Source: Xanthomonas nasturtii
GTDB lineage: Bacteria; Pseudomonadota; Gammaproteobacteria; Xanthomonadales; Xanthomonadaceae
Assembly: GCF_001660815.1 (NCBI RefSeq)
Contig: NZ_LYMI01000033.1
Span: forward strand, 1-45,838
Direction: 5' to 3'
DNA: 45,838 bases
Shown here in pieces: positions 1-8,007 of the stretch (position 1 is the first letter of the stretch; every line of letters starts with the position of its first letter). A model generated the notes under the pieces. The model was given only the letters and a program-made list of their open reading frames with translations, did not search any database and was not told the DNA's origin. A program made the translations under genes and the position numbers.

Positions 1-107
1 AGCACAACACACCGCGCGCGGCGCACCAAAGCGGCGTTGCCGTGACGCTTGCGCATCACCGCCTCCAATTCAGCACGCTGTTGGATCGTCAACTTCGTTC
101 TTTGCAT
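1..107 (-). mobile_element. N-terminal fragment of an IS630-type transposase, cut by the window edge
   Basis: An open frame starts at an ATG (complement of 105-107) and runs off the left edge. The 35 visible residues begin MQRTKLTIQQRAELEAVMRK and continue with an Arg-rich stretch ending RRARCVV. This matches the N-terminal helix-turn-helix region of IS630-family transposases, which usually carry an RRARxVL motif about 30 residues in. No terminal inverted repeat could be identified upstream of the start. Only the first tenth or so of a transposase is present, so intactness cannot be judged. Confidence 0.6.
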
Positions 108-298
108 GACACACTACCTGGGGATCAGGCATCCGATTTCAATGATTCAGTGGACTAGCGCTTGGCTTTTACTAGGTACTCATCCGCGACATAGTAATGG
201 CACGCCGCCAGCGGCACTGGAGAGCAGGCACTCTAGGCAGAGCAGGAGCCTTGCTGAGCGGCGCGGTTATCGCAGGTAGGGAGTGGCAGCAAGATCCG
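108..298. other. Non-coding stretch upstream of the transposase
   Basis: No credible gene seen. Short open frames here lack ribosome binding sites and have no recognisable composition. The stretch may contain the terminal part of the insertion sequence, but no inverted repeat was recognised. Confidence 0.3.
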
Positions 299-641
299 TC
301 AACTAGCCGCAGGCTTCAGCCCCCGAATCCAATTAGACACGCGACTGGAGTCGCGTGGTGACCGTGCAACCGCATGCAGGGTGGGTGCCATCCAGAGCAA
401 CCGGCTGAGCATCAATGATGATCGACAGGTCACTTTAGACAATGGTGAAAACTCCATTGTGCCTGGGGCATATCGCCCGGTCACCACTGCTCGTGGGGTC
501 TCCGACCACAATCCCGTCCTAGGCATGGCATCATCCTGCGTTGTTAGGCAAGCTGCACACCATCGGGTTTCCCGTGAAAAGCTCGCGCTCGCTATCTCGC
601 ACGATTGCTCGCGATGAACACTAACGTGCGGATCCAATTAG
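299..641. other. Hairpin-rich non-coding element flanked by a 10-bp direct repeat
   Basis: The sequence ATCCAATTAG occurs at 327-336 and again at 632-641. Between them are several strong pairings: a 9-bp hairpin at 338-357, a 7-bp hairpin at 439-460 with a purine-rich loop, a 4-bp hairpin at 466-478, and a long-range 9-bp perfect pairing of GTGGTGACC (355-363) with GGTCACCAC (479-487) that would close a multi-branched domain. Open frames on both strands are present but look like chance frames. The pattern suggests a structured RNA or a small non-autonomous mobile element. Its family is not recognised, and which strand is transcribed is unknown. Confidence 0.4.
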
Positions 642-678
642 CAGGCAAGTGGTCATCATTGAGGTCAACATTCGTTGC

Positions 679-707
679 TTGACAAGCCTGTTTGCCATAA
701 GGAATAT
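679..707 (+). promoter_or_regulatory. Possible sigma70 promoter for the phage-type leader
   Basis: A consensus -35 box TTGACA (679-684) is followed after 17 bp by GAATAT (702-707), a fair -10 box. Transcription would start near 714 and enter the leader described next. This is a motif-based reading only. Confidence 0.35.
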
Positions 708-711
708 CGAG

Positions 712-803
712 CTACCGCAGTCACTCCTGCGGTCGGGTTTAGCAGCTCGCAATTCAAAGGCGCACCAGCGCCCATCGGTAAATGACCGGCGTTTTTTTAT
801 GCC
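712..803 (+). ncRNA. Candidate C4-like antisense RNA of a P4-type phage element
   Basis: After the promoter come a 6-bp hairpin (CCGCAG...CTGCGG, 715-732), the segment GGGTTTAGCAG, a short GGCGC/GCGCC hairpin, and a GC segment with a run of seven T (792-798). Downstream, near 889-897, CTGCTAACC is nearly complementary to the GGTTTAGCAG segment. This layout (short structured RNA, then a complementary target in the same transcript ahead of a phage gene) is that of C4 antisense RNAs in P1/P4-like elements. A frame at 782-1150 resembles the Ash/Icd-like frames annotated behind such leaders, but it overlaps the next gene and is not called here. Recognition is by layout, not by a covariance model. 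Confidence 0.4.
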
Positions 804-963
804 TGTCGCATCGGTTGGGCCATGTCTGTCAGTTCTATGGCGGGCGGTGCGCGGAGGCCTTCGGGCCTGCCGGTTGCCTTTGGGCCGGTCTGCTAACCGC
901 GTACCGTCCGTCACCTGCGTTTAGCAGCGTAGCGACGGACTCCAACTACCAAAGGAGCCCGCC

Positions 964-1374
964 ATGTCTCGTTCCAAATCCAGCAGCCCAAAGGAAAAAG
1001 CCTCTCCGCAGTTGGACAGTGAAGATGTCCTTCGCGATAACGTGCAGACCAATGCAGACAGTGTTCGAGAAAATGTCTTCTTTCGAAGGCTTTCAGAAGC
1101 GCAAAGCGCGGAAGGTAGCAACGGCATACATTGGTCGGACTTGCCGATAAGTTTTGGCACTGCGCTGCAATGCGCGCACCTTGATCACTGCATCTGTGGT
1201 CTATATGGTCTACTGGAAGTGCTACATGCTAACCAGGGAGCATGTGAGGGCGGGCAATCCGGATTAGGAGGGGAACTAACTGATCGATTGTTTTACGCAT
1301 CGCGCGCTCTAACGGCATCAGCTAAGGAAACCTTGATTGCGATGCAGGAGCGGATTGTATCTGCGCAGAGCTGA
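964..1374 (+). CDS. Hypothetical protein of phage/island type
   Basis: This 136-residue protein is of unrecognised family. The ATG is preceded by AAAGGAG at suitable distance (about 951-957), which fixes the start. The first 50 residues are polar and Lys/Ser/Glu-rich, probably disordered. The remainder (from about residue 55) looks like an alpha-helical bundle with several Cys and His (AHLDHCICGLYGLLEVL). It follows the candidate C4-type leader and may be controlled by it. The overall architecture resembles small DUF3077-like proteins of proteobacterial islands, but that resemblance is weak. No catalytic motif is visible. Confidence 0.55.
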   Translation: MSRSKSSSPKEKASPQLDSEDVLRDNVQTNADSVRENVFFRRLSEAQSAEGSNGIHWSDLPISFGTALQCAHLDHCICGLYGLLEVLHANQGACEGGQSGLGGELTDRLFYASRALTASAKETLIAMQERIVSAQS

Positions 1375-1411
1375 TCTCCTTTGACTTAAGACGCTGACCA
1401 GCTTTGAACGG

Positions 1412-1693
1412 TTAAAGACCTTTCATTAGCTTGTGGACAATAGGCATACCGCTGTCCTTATCCACGAGGTCGAAATTGTCAAAAATTGCGTTAACACCAT
1501 CTATCGTGTCGATTGCCATCCGGATTTTACTAACCTCTACCAGCGCCCTGCCTCCACCATCTAAAACTTCCCTTGCGATTATTTTTCCACTTGCTCCGCA
1601 AGGGCCTTTTAATGGACTCCCAGGTCCGGAAAGAATTTCAAGAATTGCATTTTTACGTGCCACTACAAGCACCATTGGAGTTGTATTCTTCAA
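1412..1693 (-). CDS. Small hypothetical protein
   Basis: A 93-residue frame from a TTG codon; an alternative ATG lies six codons in (1675) and starts MVLVVARKNAILEILSG. An in-frame TGA lies just upstream of the TTG, so no longer start is possible. The sequence has regular alternation of hydrophobic and charged residues, as in a real protein, with no transmembrane segment and no known motif. Base composition is more AT-rich than the core genes, like the next two genes, which run in the same direction. Function unknown. Whether it is expressed is uncertain because no good ribosome binding site is seen. Confidence 0.4.
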   Translation of the reverse strand: MKNTTPMVLVVARKNAILEILSGPGSPLKGPCGASGKIIAREVLDGGGRALVEVSKIRMAIDTIDGVNAIFDNFDLVDKDSGMPIVHKLMKGL

Positions 1694-1730
1694 TGAAGAT
1701 CATCCATATTGAATTAAATTGCCAGGGATA

Positions 1731-2117
1731 TCATTCAGGAACCCCTGCTCGCTGACACTCTTGAGCCTCAATCTTTTTTGCGATCCGATAATTTTTCTCA
1801 TCCTTGGATTGAAGATAAGCGGCACTCACCAGGCCGGCCTGTACGCAAATTTGAGTTGGGTCTCCCTGGCGTTTGGCAATGTTGTATTGGTTAAGGGAGT
1901 CGGCTACAACACGATCTTCAATCTTCTCGATATCTGAGGTGACCTGACTATCAAAGCCGCCACCCGCAAACCACCAGATGGCTAAACCAGCGAATAGAAA
2001 GCCTCCAAAGACCTGCGCACCTGAAAGATAGTTAGCCTCCTTATTTGGGTGGCCGCACTTTGGACAGAATGCAGCCTTGCGTGAAATTTGCGAACTGCAT
2101 GCTCTGCACTTTGTCAT
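1731..2117 (-). CDS. Zinc-ribbon, single-pass membrane protein
   Basis: A 128-residue protein starting MTKCRACSSQISRKAAFCPK. The CxxC...CxxC zinc ribbon occupies residues 4-23 (CRAC and CPKC). A hydrophobic segment follows at about residues 32-52 (VFGGFLFAGLAIWWFAGG), then a soluble tail containing QICVQAGLVSAAYLQSKDE. This zinc ribbon-membrane-tail layout is common in small proteins of Pseudomonas and Xanthomonas phages and islands, whose role is not established. A start at 2117 is chosen because the ribbon begins immediately there; the frame extends six codons further upstream. It lies in the AT-rich left segment, downstream of the gene ending at 2247 on the same strand. Confidence 0.75.
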   Translation of the reverse strand: MTKCRACSSQISRKAAFCPKCGHPNKEANYLSGAQVFGGFLFAGLAIWWFAGGGFDSQVTSDIEKIEDRVVADSLNQYNIAKRQGDPTQICVQAGLVSAAYLQSKDEKNYRIAKKIEAQECQRAGVPE

Positions 2118-2246
2118 AGCCACGTACACGCCCACCAGTCTATATACCTGTGTTACTTAGAAAATGACTTACGATGCTATTCTGAAATTCGGTCAGCTTT
2201 TTAATGAAGAAAAACAGGCCCAACCCTGCCATTGAGAGGCTATCCG

Positions 2247-2726
2247 CTAATCCTCAAAAGATAGCGAGTCAATAAACTGAGAAAGACGTTGAGCTTCGCT
2301 GCGCGAAAGGTCAGCCGGCAGCTCAATAGTGATTGATAGATTATGGCGAAGTACGTATGTATGCTCGATCATTTCGTCGCCTTCATCGTCAATCTCTTCG
2401 TAGTTGTCTTCTTCAGCAATTAGTGCCGCTCCTGTTTCTGCACCCTGTGCAGCAGCAGCTACCAACTTGCTTTTAACTGCCCAAACGAAACGTGACTTCC
2501 AGCCGTGCCTCCCCTCAACATAATTACCGCACTCTGATTCTTCTAGCATGCGAAAAGCAAAGATAAGCTCCGAACGCTTAATGTCCGCACCTTCTTTTCC
2601 CACATAATGGAAAATACGGTGCAACGTAGTTTCGTTTTGATTTTTCAAGCGACCAGACATATGATCGCAAATAAACTTTACCGCTTCATTTTCTCCGTAT
2701 ATTTTCTTGAGAAATTCAATTTTCAT
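2247..2726 (-). CDS. Hypothetical acidic protein
   Basis: A 159-residue protein starting MKIEFLKKIYGENEAVKFIC. The ATG is preceded by an AAAGGATGA stretch, a reasonable ribosome binding site. The N-terminal 90 residues look like a winged-helix or helical domain (TLHRIFHYVGKEGADIKRSE and FAFRMLEESECG, as in small DNA-binding proteins). An acidic linker follows (EEDNYEEIDDEGDEM, about residues 106-120), then a C-terminal segment with an amphipathic helix (LSRSEAQRLSQFIDSL). The family is not recognised. Base composition is clearly AT-richer than the core genes to the right, which supports horizontal acquisition. The DNA-binding guess is inference only. Confidence 0.6.
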   Translation of the reverse strand: MKIEFLKKIYGENEAVKFICDHMSGRLKNQNETTLHRIFHYVGKEGADIKRSELIFAFRMLEESECGNYVEGRHGWKSRFVWAVKSKLVAAAAQGAETGAALIAEEDNYEEIDDEGDEMIEHTYVLRHNLSITIELPADLSRSEAQRLSQFIDSLSFED

Positions 2727-2846
2727 TACATCATCCTTTAGATTAATTAAATTATTAAGACACTTAGACTCTTAAAATTCAGCCTACGCATCGTTTTTAA
2801 AAAACAAGGTAACTTCCGGTAAGTTCGCCCATCTACACGGTACAGA
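2727..2846. other. Boundary between AT-rich accessory DNA and GC-rich core
   Basis: The stretch 2727-2815 is AT-rich with T/A runs (including GTTTTTAAAAAAC near 2792-2804). From about 2825 the composition becomes typical GC-rich Xanthomonas core. A short inverted repeat AACTT...AAGTT sits at about 2811-2825. No integrase or attachment-site duplication is visible, so this is a compositional boundary only. Confidence 0.4.
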
Positions 2847-3419
2847 TCACTGCACCCACACCAAATTCATCAGCTGCGGATCCGCCGTCACCTTGACCAG
2901 CTTGCCGCTGGGGCCGAACTGCACCTGGTACTCGGAGAAGCTGTCGCGCCAGTAGCGCCACAGCGAGGCTTCCAGGTTGGGGTTTTCGCTGCTGATCGGG
3001 TAGCCGACCGCCATCAGCACCTGCTCGCGGGTCATGCCACCGGTGAGCTTGCCGTCCACGATGGCCTGGCGGATCTTGGGCGGGAAGGTGGCGAGCTTGA
3101 GCTTGGGGTCGGCGGTGACGACGTAGCGGGCGGCGAAGGCGGTGTTGTCCAGGTCGCGGCTGTAATCGTTGCCGATGGACTGCTTTTCGCCGGCGATCTT
3201 GAGGTTGACGCGGTTGCGGCCAAAGCCGGTGACGCTGACCGGGGTGCCGACGGGCAGCACGCGCTTGCCGTCTTCGGCGTAGTTGCTGTCGCTGATCCAG
3301 CTGCCGTCGGTGCGCAGGTTGCAGCACAAAAAGCCGTCGTACTTGGCGACGTCGGCGGCGTTGGCCAGGTTGGCGGCGGTGAGCAGGCCCAGGGCCAGCA
3401 GGGAAGACTGCAAACGCAT
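2847..3419 (-). CDS. Secreted protein with SmpA/OmlA-like C-terminus
   Basis: A 190-residue protein. The frame extends upstream to 3590, but the ATG at 3419 is preceded by AAAGGAG at ideal distance and starts a clean signal peptide (MRLQSSLLALGLLTAANLANA, cleavage after ANA), so this start is chosen. After the signal comes a beta-rich region with two adjacent Cys (FLCCNLRTDG). The C-terminal half has GGMTREQVLMAVGYP followed by WRYWRDSFSEYQVQF. This is the pattern of SmpA/OmlA (BamE-type) domains, in which a GMT-x-x-E/Q-V turn precedes strands with aromatic residues. It is likely periplasmic, since there is no lipobox. Its partner is unknown. It is divergent from ydcH. Confidence 0.75.
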   Translation of the reverse strand: MRLQSSLLALGLLTAANLANAADVAKYDGFLCCNLRTDGSWISDSNYAEDGKRVLPVGTPVSVTGFGRNRVNLKIAGEKQSIGNDYSRDLDNTAFAARYVVTADPKLKLATFPPKIRQAIVDGKLTGGMTREQVLMAVGYPISSENPNLEASLWRYWRDSFSEYQVQFGPSGKLVKVTADPQLMNLVWVQ

Positions 3420-3574
3420 CGTAAAGACTCCTTTCTCGACGGCCGTGGCCGCGCGGCAATGATGGGATGAGGCGCGCCGCCGTTTCCCCGGGGGCGCGCT
3501 GGCATTGTCGCAGCCTCGGGCGGCTTGGCAAGCACGGGTGACGCGCGCAGCCTGGGGTTGTGTATGCTCGGGGG

Positions 3575-3778
3575 GTGGAAACCCTGTCAACCGCCGAGAT
3601 CGTCGAACAGATCGCCGAGTTGCGACGCGCCCATCGCGCGTTGGACGAGGAGATTCAGCGCGTGCCTGCGAACGTGGAGGACGAGTTGCAGATGAAACGC
3701 TTGAAGAAGCGCAAGCTGCATCTCAAGGACTGCATTACGCGGTTGGAGATGGAACTGGTGCCCGACGAACCGGCGTGA
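3575..3778 (+). CDS. YdcH family protein (DUF465)
   Basis: A 67-residue helical protein. It has the DUF465 hallmarks: a heptad-like N-terminal helix (LSTAEIVEQIAELRRAHRAL), an acidic linker, and the basic motif MKRLKKRKLHLKDCITRLEME, corresponding to the conserved LKKxKLxLKDxI block. The start is a GTG at 3575; another GTG at 3560 would add five residues. Members are small coiled-coil proteins of unknown function, widespread in proteobacteria. It is divergently arranged from the gene ending at 3419, with about 155 bp between them. Confidence 0.8.
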   Translation: METLSTAEIVEQIAELRRAHRALDEEIQRVPANVEDELQMKRLKKRKLHLKDCITRLEMELVPDEPA

Positions 3779-3922
3779 ACTGAGGCGCGCGGCGGTTTGG
3801 ATTTGCGCTGATGGGTCTTTAGCGCGGTGATGGGTGGTTCGATTACGGGGTGATGTGGCGGCTTGGTTTGTCGGGGCCGTCTGTTTGGGTCGGGGCGTGT
3901 CGGGTTGGTTGATTGGGCCGTA

Positions 3923-3990
3923 CCCTCACCCCAACCCCTCTCCCGAGGGGAGAGGGGCTCTGATCTGCGATCTCCCGCTCGGGAGAAGGC
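3923..3990. repeat. Xanthomonad intergenic palindromic repeat
   Basis: CCCTCACCCCAACCCCTCTC is followed by an inverted match (GAGGGGAGAGGGGC) and a second half ending CTCGGGAGAAGG. This is the CCCTCxCCC...GGGAGAGGG intergenic palindrome that is abundant in Xanthomonas genomes, and it may also fold as a transcription stop for flanking genes. A related copy lies at about 5208-5250. Confidence 0.6.
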
Positions 3991-4046
3991 TTTTGTCTCC
4001 CTGCCTTTTTGGCGCAAGCGCGCTTGAGCGGCCTGCGCTCCTGTCT

Positions 4047-5027
4047 TCAGCCTGCGCGCAGCAGGATCTTGCCGCGGCGGCCCGGTTCGGCGCTTGCGGC
4101 TGCCGCTTTTGCGGCATCTTCCAGGTCGAACACCGCTTCCACTGGCAAGGCCAGGCTGCCGTCGACGGCGGCCTTGAGCAATTCGCCGATCATGCGGCGC
4201 TTGTCTTCGGGCTTGGTGGCCTGCATGACCTTGCTGCCCCAGAAGCCGCGCACCGTGGCCTGCTTGAAGATCACATCGCCGCTGGAGATCTCCAGGGGCT
4301 CACCGGTCATCGAGCCGAACGAGACCAGTTCGCCACCTTCGGCAAGCAGGCCCAACAGATCGCCTGCCGCCTTGCCGGCGACCGAATCAATAGCACGCAC
4401 GATCGGTGCGTCGCCGACCAGCGCGCGTACATTGTCCTGCCAGCCTGTTTGCGCGGTGGAAATCGCGTTGCCGATGCCCAGTGCCTTCAACTCGTCCACG
4501 CCGGCATCGCGGCGCACCAGATTGATCACGTTGATGCCGCGTGCGGCGGCGAGCATGGCCACGGTCTTGCCGACCGCGCCGTTGGCGGTGTTCTGCACGA
4601 TCCAGTCGCCTTTTTCGACGTGCAGGGATTCGATCAACATCAGGGCGCTGAGCGGCATGGCGATCAGCTGGCAGCCGCGATCGTCGTCTAGTGCGTCGGG
4701 CAGCGGGACAACGCCGGTTGCATCGGCCAGAAAGAACTCCGCCCAGCTTTCGTGCACGCCGGCCGCGACCACGCGCTGACCAACCTGCAGACCTTCAACG
4801 CCTTCGCCGAGTGCGTCGATCACGCCGGCCGCTTCGCTGCCGCCGATCGCCGGGAGTTCGGGCTTGTAGCCGTAGTTACCGCGCACCGTCCACAGGTCGT
4901 GGTTGTGGATCGGCGAGCGGCGCATCGCGATGCGGACCTGTCCCTTGCCTGGTTGCGGTGTGGGGCGTTCTGCGAGTTCGAGCACCTTGGCCGGGTCGCC
5001 GAACTGGGTGTGGATGGCTGCGCGCAT
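4047..5027 (-). CDS. Medium-chain dehydrogenase/reductase family oxidoreductase
   Basis: A 326-residue NAD(P)H-dependent oxidoreductase of the MDR superfamily. The N-terminal GroES-like fold (about residues 1-130) has the typical PxPGxGQVRIAM and GSEAAGVIDALGEGV motifs. The Rossmann domain has NTANGAVGKTVAMLAAARGI in place of the usual AxGxVG signature, followed by VINLVRRD. No four-Cys structural zinc lobe is present. This points to the zinc-independent enoyl reductase/quinone oxidoreductase branch (MECR-like) rather than true alcohol dehydrogenases. An acceptable GGAG lies upstream of the ATG. It stands alone, with intergenic repeats on both sides. The substrate cannot be told from sequence. 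Confidence 0.85.
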   Translation of the reverse strand: MRAAIHTQFGDPAKVLELAERPTPQPGKGQVRIAMRRSPIHNHDLWTVRGNYGYKPELPAIGGSEAAGVIDALGEGVEGLQVGQRVVAAGVHESWAEFFLADATGVVPLPDALDDDRGCQLIAMPLSALMLIESLHVEKGDWIVQNTANGAVGKTVAMLAAARGINVINLVRRDAGVDELKALGIGNAISTAQTGWQDNVRALVGDAPIVRAIDSVAGKAAGDLLGLLAEGGELVSFGSMTGEPLEISSGDVIFKQATVRGFWGSKVMQATKPEDKRRMIGELLKAAVDGSLALPVEAVFDLEDAAKAAAASAEPGRRGKILLRAG

Positions 5028-5207
5028 GGAGGTCTCCTGCCGGGCACGCTCTTGCTGCGACGCGCCCGATCGTTGTGAAAGGTGGCGCGATGCTATCGGC
5101 AGGGCTGCAAGGGAGGGATGAAACGAACGGAACTGCTGTGTGAAGCTGTTGGCGTGCGCGAGCAGTGACGTTGGTCTGCAGCGCTGGAGGATTTGCGTGC
5201 TGGCCGA

Positions 5208-5250
5208 CCCTCATCCGCCCTTCGGGCACCTTTTCCCGAAGGGAGAAGGG
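5208..5250. repeat. Xanthomonad intergenic palindromic repeat, second copy
   Basis: CCCTCATCCGCCCTTCGGG is followed by an imperfect inverted match (CCCGAAGGGAGAAGGG). It lies in the 313-bp gap between the MDR gene and plsB, about 90 bp past the plsB stop codon, so it may act as its transcription stop. Apart from the repeat, nothing else is recognised between 5028 and 5340. Confidence 0.6.
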
Positions 5251-5340
5251 AAGCGCCTTGCGCGTCTGCGCCTACCTACGTGCCCTGCCATTGGCCCACC
5301 CTCAGGTGCGGCAGGGAGACGATGGCGGTTGCACCGCCGC

Positions 5341-8007
5341 TTACTCAGCCGGCGGCGACACCACATCCGGCTTTGCCGCTTCAGGGCTCACCCGCTCGAT
5401 GGTGTGGCGCAGCTCGCGGCCAAGGATGAACTTGGCATCTTTCGCCCAGGCATCCAGTCGGTCGTCGAACATCAGCTTGCTGTTCTCGTCCGGCCACACC
5501 AGACGCAGCTCGCGCAGTTTCTGGATGAAGCTGCGGAACAGCGTCTTGTCGAAGAATTCCGGCGCGGCCGGTGCGTACAACAGGCTCAGACGCTGTGCGG
5601 CCTGTTGGCACAGGCTTTCCAGTTCGCCGGCACCGAGCACGCCGGGGCCATTCTTCACCAGCACCGAGATGGCGATGTAATAGCGCTCGAAGGCCTGCTG
5701 CAGCGAATGGCCGATCGCACGCAGACGGAACACTTCATCGGTCTGCCCGGTATTGCGCGCCAGGATGCCGCCGTCGTCGTCGGTGACGTTGAGCAGCAGG
5801 CCTTCGCGGACGAACATGTCGATGGTCTGTTCGATGCGCTCGGCAAAGCGGTCTTCGCTCCACGGCAGGAACAACTCGGCCTGCAGGAACGGGTACACCG
5901 TGCGGCCCAGCCGCAACAGACCGGCGCGGCTCATGCGGCGGTTGTTCTGGAAACAGCACGCCACCCACGAGGAGGCGGTAAACAGGTGCAGCACGTTGTT
6001 GCGGAAGTAGCTCAGCAACACCGCGGTGTCGCCGCTGACGCTGAGCACATCGCCCAGCGGGTGCGACACGCGCGTGAGCACGTTGATCTCTTCGGCGTGG
6101 GTGATGATGCGCGCCGGGGTGTGCGGGGTGACGGTGACGCGGTCCGAATACGGCATTTCGGCCAGCAGCTTCTTGCACAACTCGATCTGTGCGATCAGGT
6201 CGGCCTCGCCCATCGCGTGCTTGGGCGTGGACAGCAGCGCCAGCGCCAGCAGGTTGATCGGGTTGACGTCGGCGGCGCAGTTGATACGGGTCTGGATCTG
6301 GGTGGACAGCGTGTCCACCGCCGGTGCCAGCCAGCTGGGCTTTTCGTCTTCGGGCAGTGGCTGGCCGTCCCAATCCGGGGCGTGCTTGGCCAGCACGTCG
6401 TTGAGCGCGATCGGCTCGCCGAAGTTCACCACCACCTGGCCGTAGTTCTGTTTGAGCACCTTGGGAATCGACCACAGCAGGCCCCAGATGGATTCCTTTT
6501 CCTTGGGCCGGCCGGTGAGCTCGTCCAGGTAGCTGTTGCCTTCCATCAGCTTTTCGTAGCCGATGTACACCGGCTGGAACAGCACCGGCTTGCGCGGCTG
6601 GCGCAGGTAGGCGCGCAGCGTCATGGCGATCATGCCGCCCTTGGGCTGCAGCAACCGCCCGGTGCGCGAACGCCCGCCTTCGACGAAGTATTCGATCGAA
6701 TACCCGCCGGCCACCAGCTGCGCGACGTATTCGCTGAGCACTGCCGAATACAGCGCGTTGCCCTTGATCGAGCGGCGGATGAAGAACGCACCGCCCTTGC
6801 GCAGCAGCGTGCCGACCACCGGCAGATTGAGGTTGATGCCGGCCACGATGTGCGGCGGCACGATGCCGCGTTCGTACAACAAGTAGCTCAGCAGCAAGTA
6901 ATCCATGTGGCTGCGGTGGCTGGGCACATACACCACTTCATGCCCGGGCGCGGCCTGTTTGAGCTTGTCCAGGTGATGCACCAGCACGCCGGCGTAGATG
7001 CGGTTCCACACGTGGGTGAGCAGGAAGCTGGCCGAACGCACCACCGGGCTGGAATAGTCGGCAGCGATTTCCCAGGCATAGGCATGCGCCTTGCGCCAGG
7101 CATCGACCGGCTTGGAGTTGTCGCGCTTGGCCTGGATGGCGATGGCCTCGCGCACCGAATCGGCGGCCAGCACCTGGTCCACCAGCAGGCGGCGGGTGGA
7201 CAGGTCCGGCCCGATCACCGCCTCGCGGATGCGGCGGAAGTGGGTGCGCAACACGCGCTGCAGCTTGCGCAAGGTGCGCTCGGGCGGCAGCCCTTCGGCC
7301 ATGGTCTGGCGCAGCGAGATCGGCGGGGCGAACCGCACGATGGTGGTGCGGCCATTGAGCAGCACCGAGAGCAGGCGGCGGAAGCGGCCGACCAGCGCCC
7401 AGTTTTCCGAGAACAGCACCGCGAACCAGCCGCTCTGCTTGTCCGGCGCACGGCCGACGAAGATCGACACCGGCACCAGATGCACGTCCAGGTCGTCGCG
7501 CACGCGGTGCGCCTGCAGCAGCTTGGCCAGCGAGTCGGAATGGGTCTTGCCGCCGCGCTGCTCGGGGATCAGCGAATTGCTGCTGCTGCGGCGCGACAAC
7601 GCCAGATAGGCGCGCTTGCGTTCCAGCGGGTCGCCCGGCAACGGCACCAGCGGCGACGGCAGGCCGACTTCGCGGCAGGCCTTGTCCAGAATCAACGCGT
7701 TGGACAGGCCGTAGTCTTCCAGCACATACACCACCGGGCGGCCGTCGTCGTAACGACCCGGTTGGTCCGGTTCGATGGTCAGGCTCAGCCACGGGTCGGC
7801 CAGGCGGCCGAGCAGACGCGCCCACCAGGGGCGTTTGGCGCTGCGTGCAGCGGCGACGGCGGGCGCGATCGATGGCGCAACCTCCGGCGGCACCGGCTGG
7901 GCAAGCGGCAGTGCCGCCGTCGTGGCACCGGTGTCGGCGGCAGCGCTGGGCGGAGCGGGCTGGCCGTCCGGGAACGGCAGGGGATTCTGTTCTGGCATCA
8001 CCGTCAT
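5341..8007 (-). CDS. plsB: Glycerol-3-phosphate 1-O-acyltransferase PlsB
   Basis: An 888-residue membrane-associated enzyme that acylates sn-glycerol 3-phosphate at position 1, the first step of phospholipid synthesis. The catalytic HX4D box is HRSHMD at about residue 363. The glycerol-phosphate-binding box GGRSRTGR is near residue 441, and further family motifs (FFIRRS, PVYIGYEKL) lie between and after them. It is longer than the roughly 807-residue E. coli enzyme, mostly through a Pro/Ala-rich N-terminal extension of about 50 residues. The ATG at 8007 overlaps the stop of the upstream lipoprotein gene (TAATG), which shows translational coupling. A second in-frame ATG three codons in (7998) is an alternative start. 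Confidence 0.95.
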   Translation of the reverse strand: MTVMPEQNPLPFPDGQPAPPSAAADTGATTAALPLAQPVPPEVAPSIAPAVAAARSAKRPWWARLLGRLADPWLSLTIEPDQPGRYDDGRPVVYVLEDYGLSNALILDKACREVGLPSPLVPLPGDPLERKRAYLALSRRSSSNSLIPEQRGGKTHSDSLAKLLQAHRVRDDLDVHLVPVSIFVGRAPDKQSGWFAVLFSENWALVGRFRRLLSVLLNGRTTIVRFAPPISLRQTMAEGLPPERTLRKLQRVLRTHFRRIREAVIGPDLSTRRLLVDQVLAADSVREAIAIQAKRDNSKPVDAWRKAHAYAWEIAADYSSPVVRSASFLLTHVWNRIYAGVLVHHLDKLKQAAPGHEVVYVPSHRSHMDYLLLSYLLYERGIVPPHIVAGINLNLPVVGTLLRKGGAFFIRRSIKGNALYSAVLSEYVAQLVAGGYSIEYFVEGGRSRTGRLLQPKGGMIAMTLRAYLRQPRKPVLFQPVYIGYEKLMEGNSYLDELTGRPKEKESIWGLLWSIPKVLKQNYGQVVVNFGEPIALNDVLAKHAPDWDGQPLPEDEKPSWLAPAVDTLSTQIQTRINCAADVNPINLLALALLSTPKHAMGEADLIAQIELCKKLLAEMPYSDRVTVTPHTPARIITHAEEINVLTRVSHPLGDVLSVSGDTAVLLSYFRNNVLHLFTASSWVACCFQNNRRMSRAGLLRLGRTVYPFLQAELFLPWSEDRFAERIEQTIDMFVREGLLLNVTDDDGGILARNTGQTDEVFRLRAIGHSLQQAFERYYIAISVLVKNGPGVLGAGELESLCQQAAQRLSLLYAPAAPEFFDKTLFRSFIQKLRELRLVWPDENSKLMFDDRLDAWAKDAKFILGRELRHTIERVSPEAAKPDVVSPPAE

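Noticed and set aside
515..560. Integron attC site (GTTAGGC near 543-549)
   Set aside because: One core-like half (GTTAGGC) is present, but the matching RYYYAAC half at the proper spacing is not; the other half is only CCTAGG.
299..637. 112-residue open frame on the minus strand across the structured element
   Set aside because: It runs through several strong hairpins, has no recognisable domain and no ribosome binding site. Pairing suggests non-coding function.
782..1150. 122-residue Ash/Icd-like open frame
   Set aside because: It resembles frames often annotated behind C4-type leaders, but it overlaps the gene at 964-1374 in another frame and has no good ribosome site. Treated as part of the leader.
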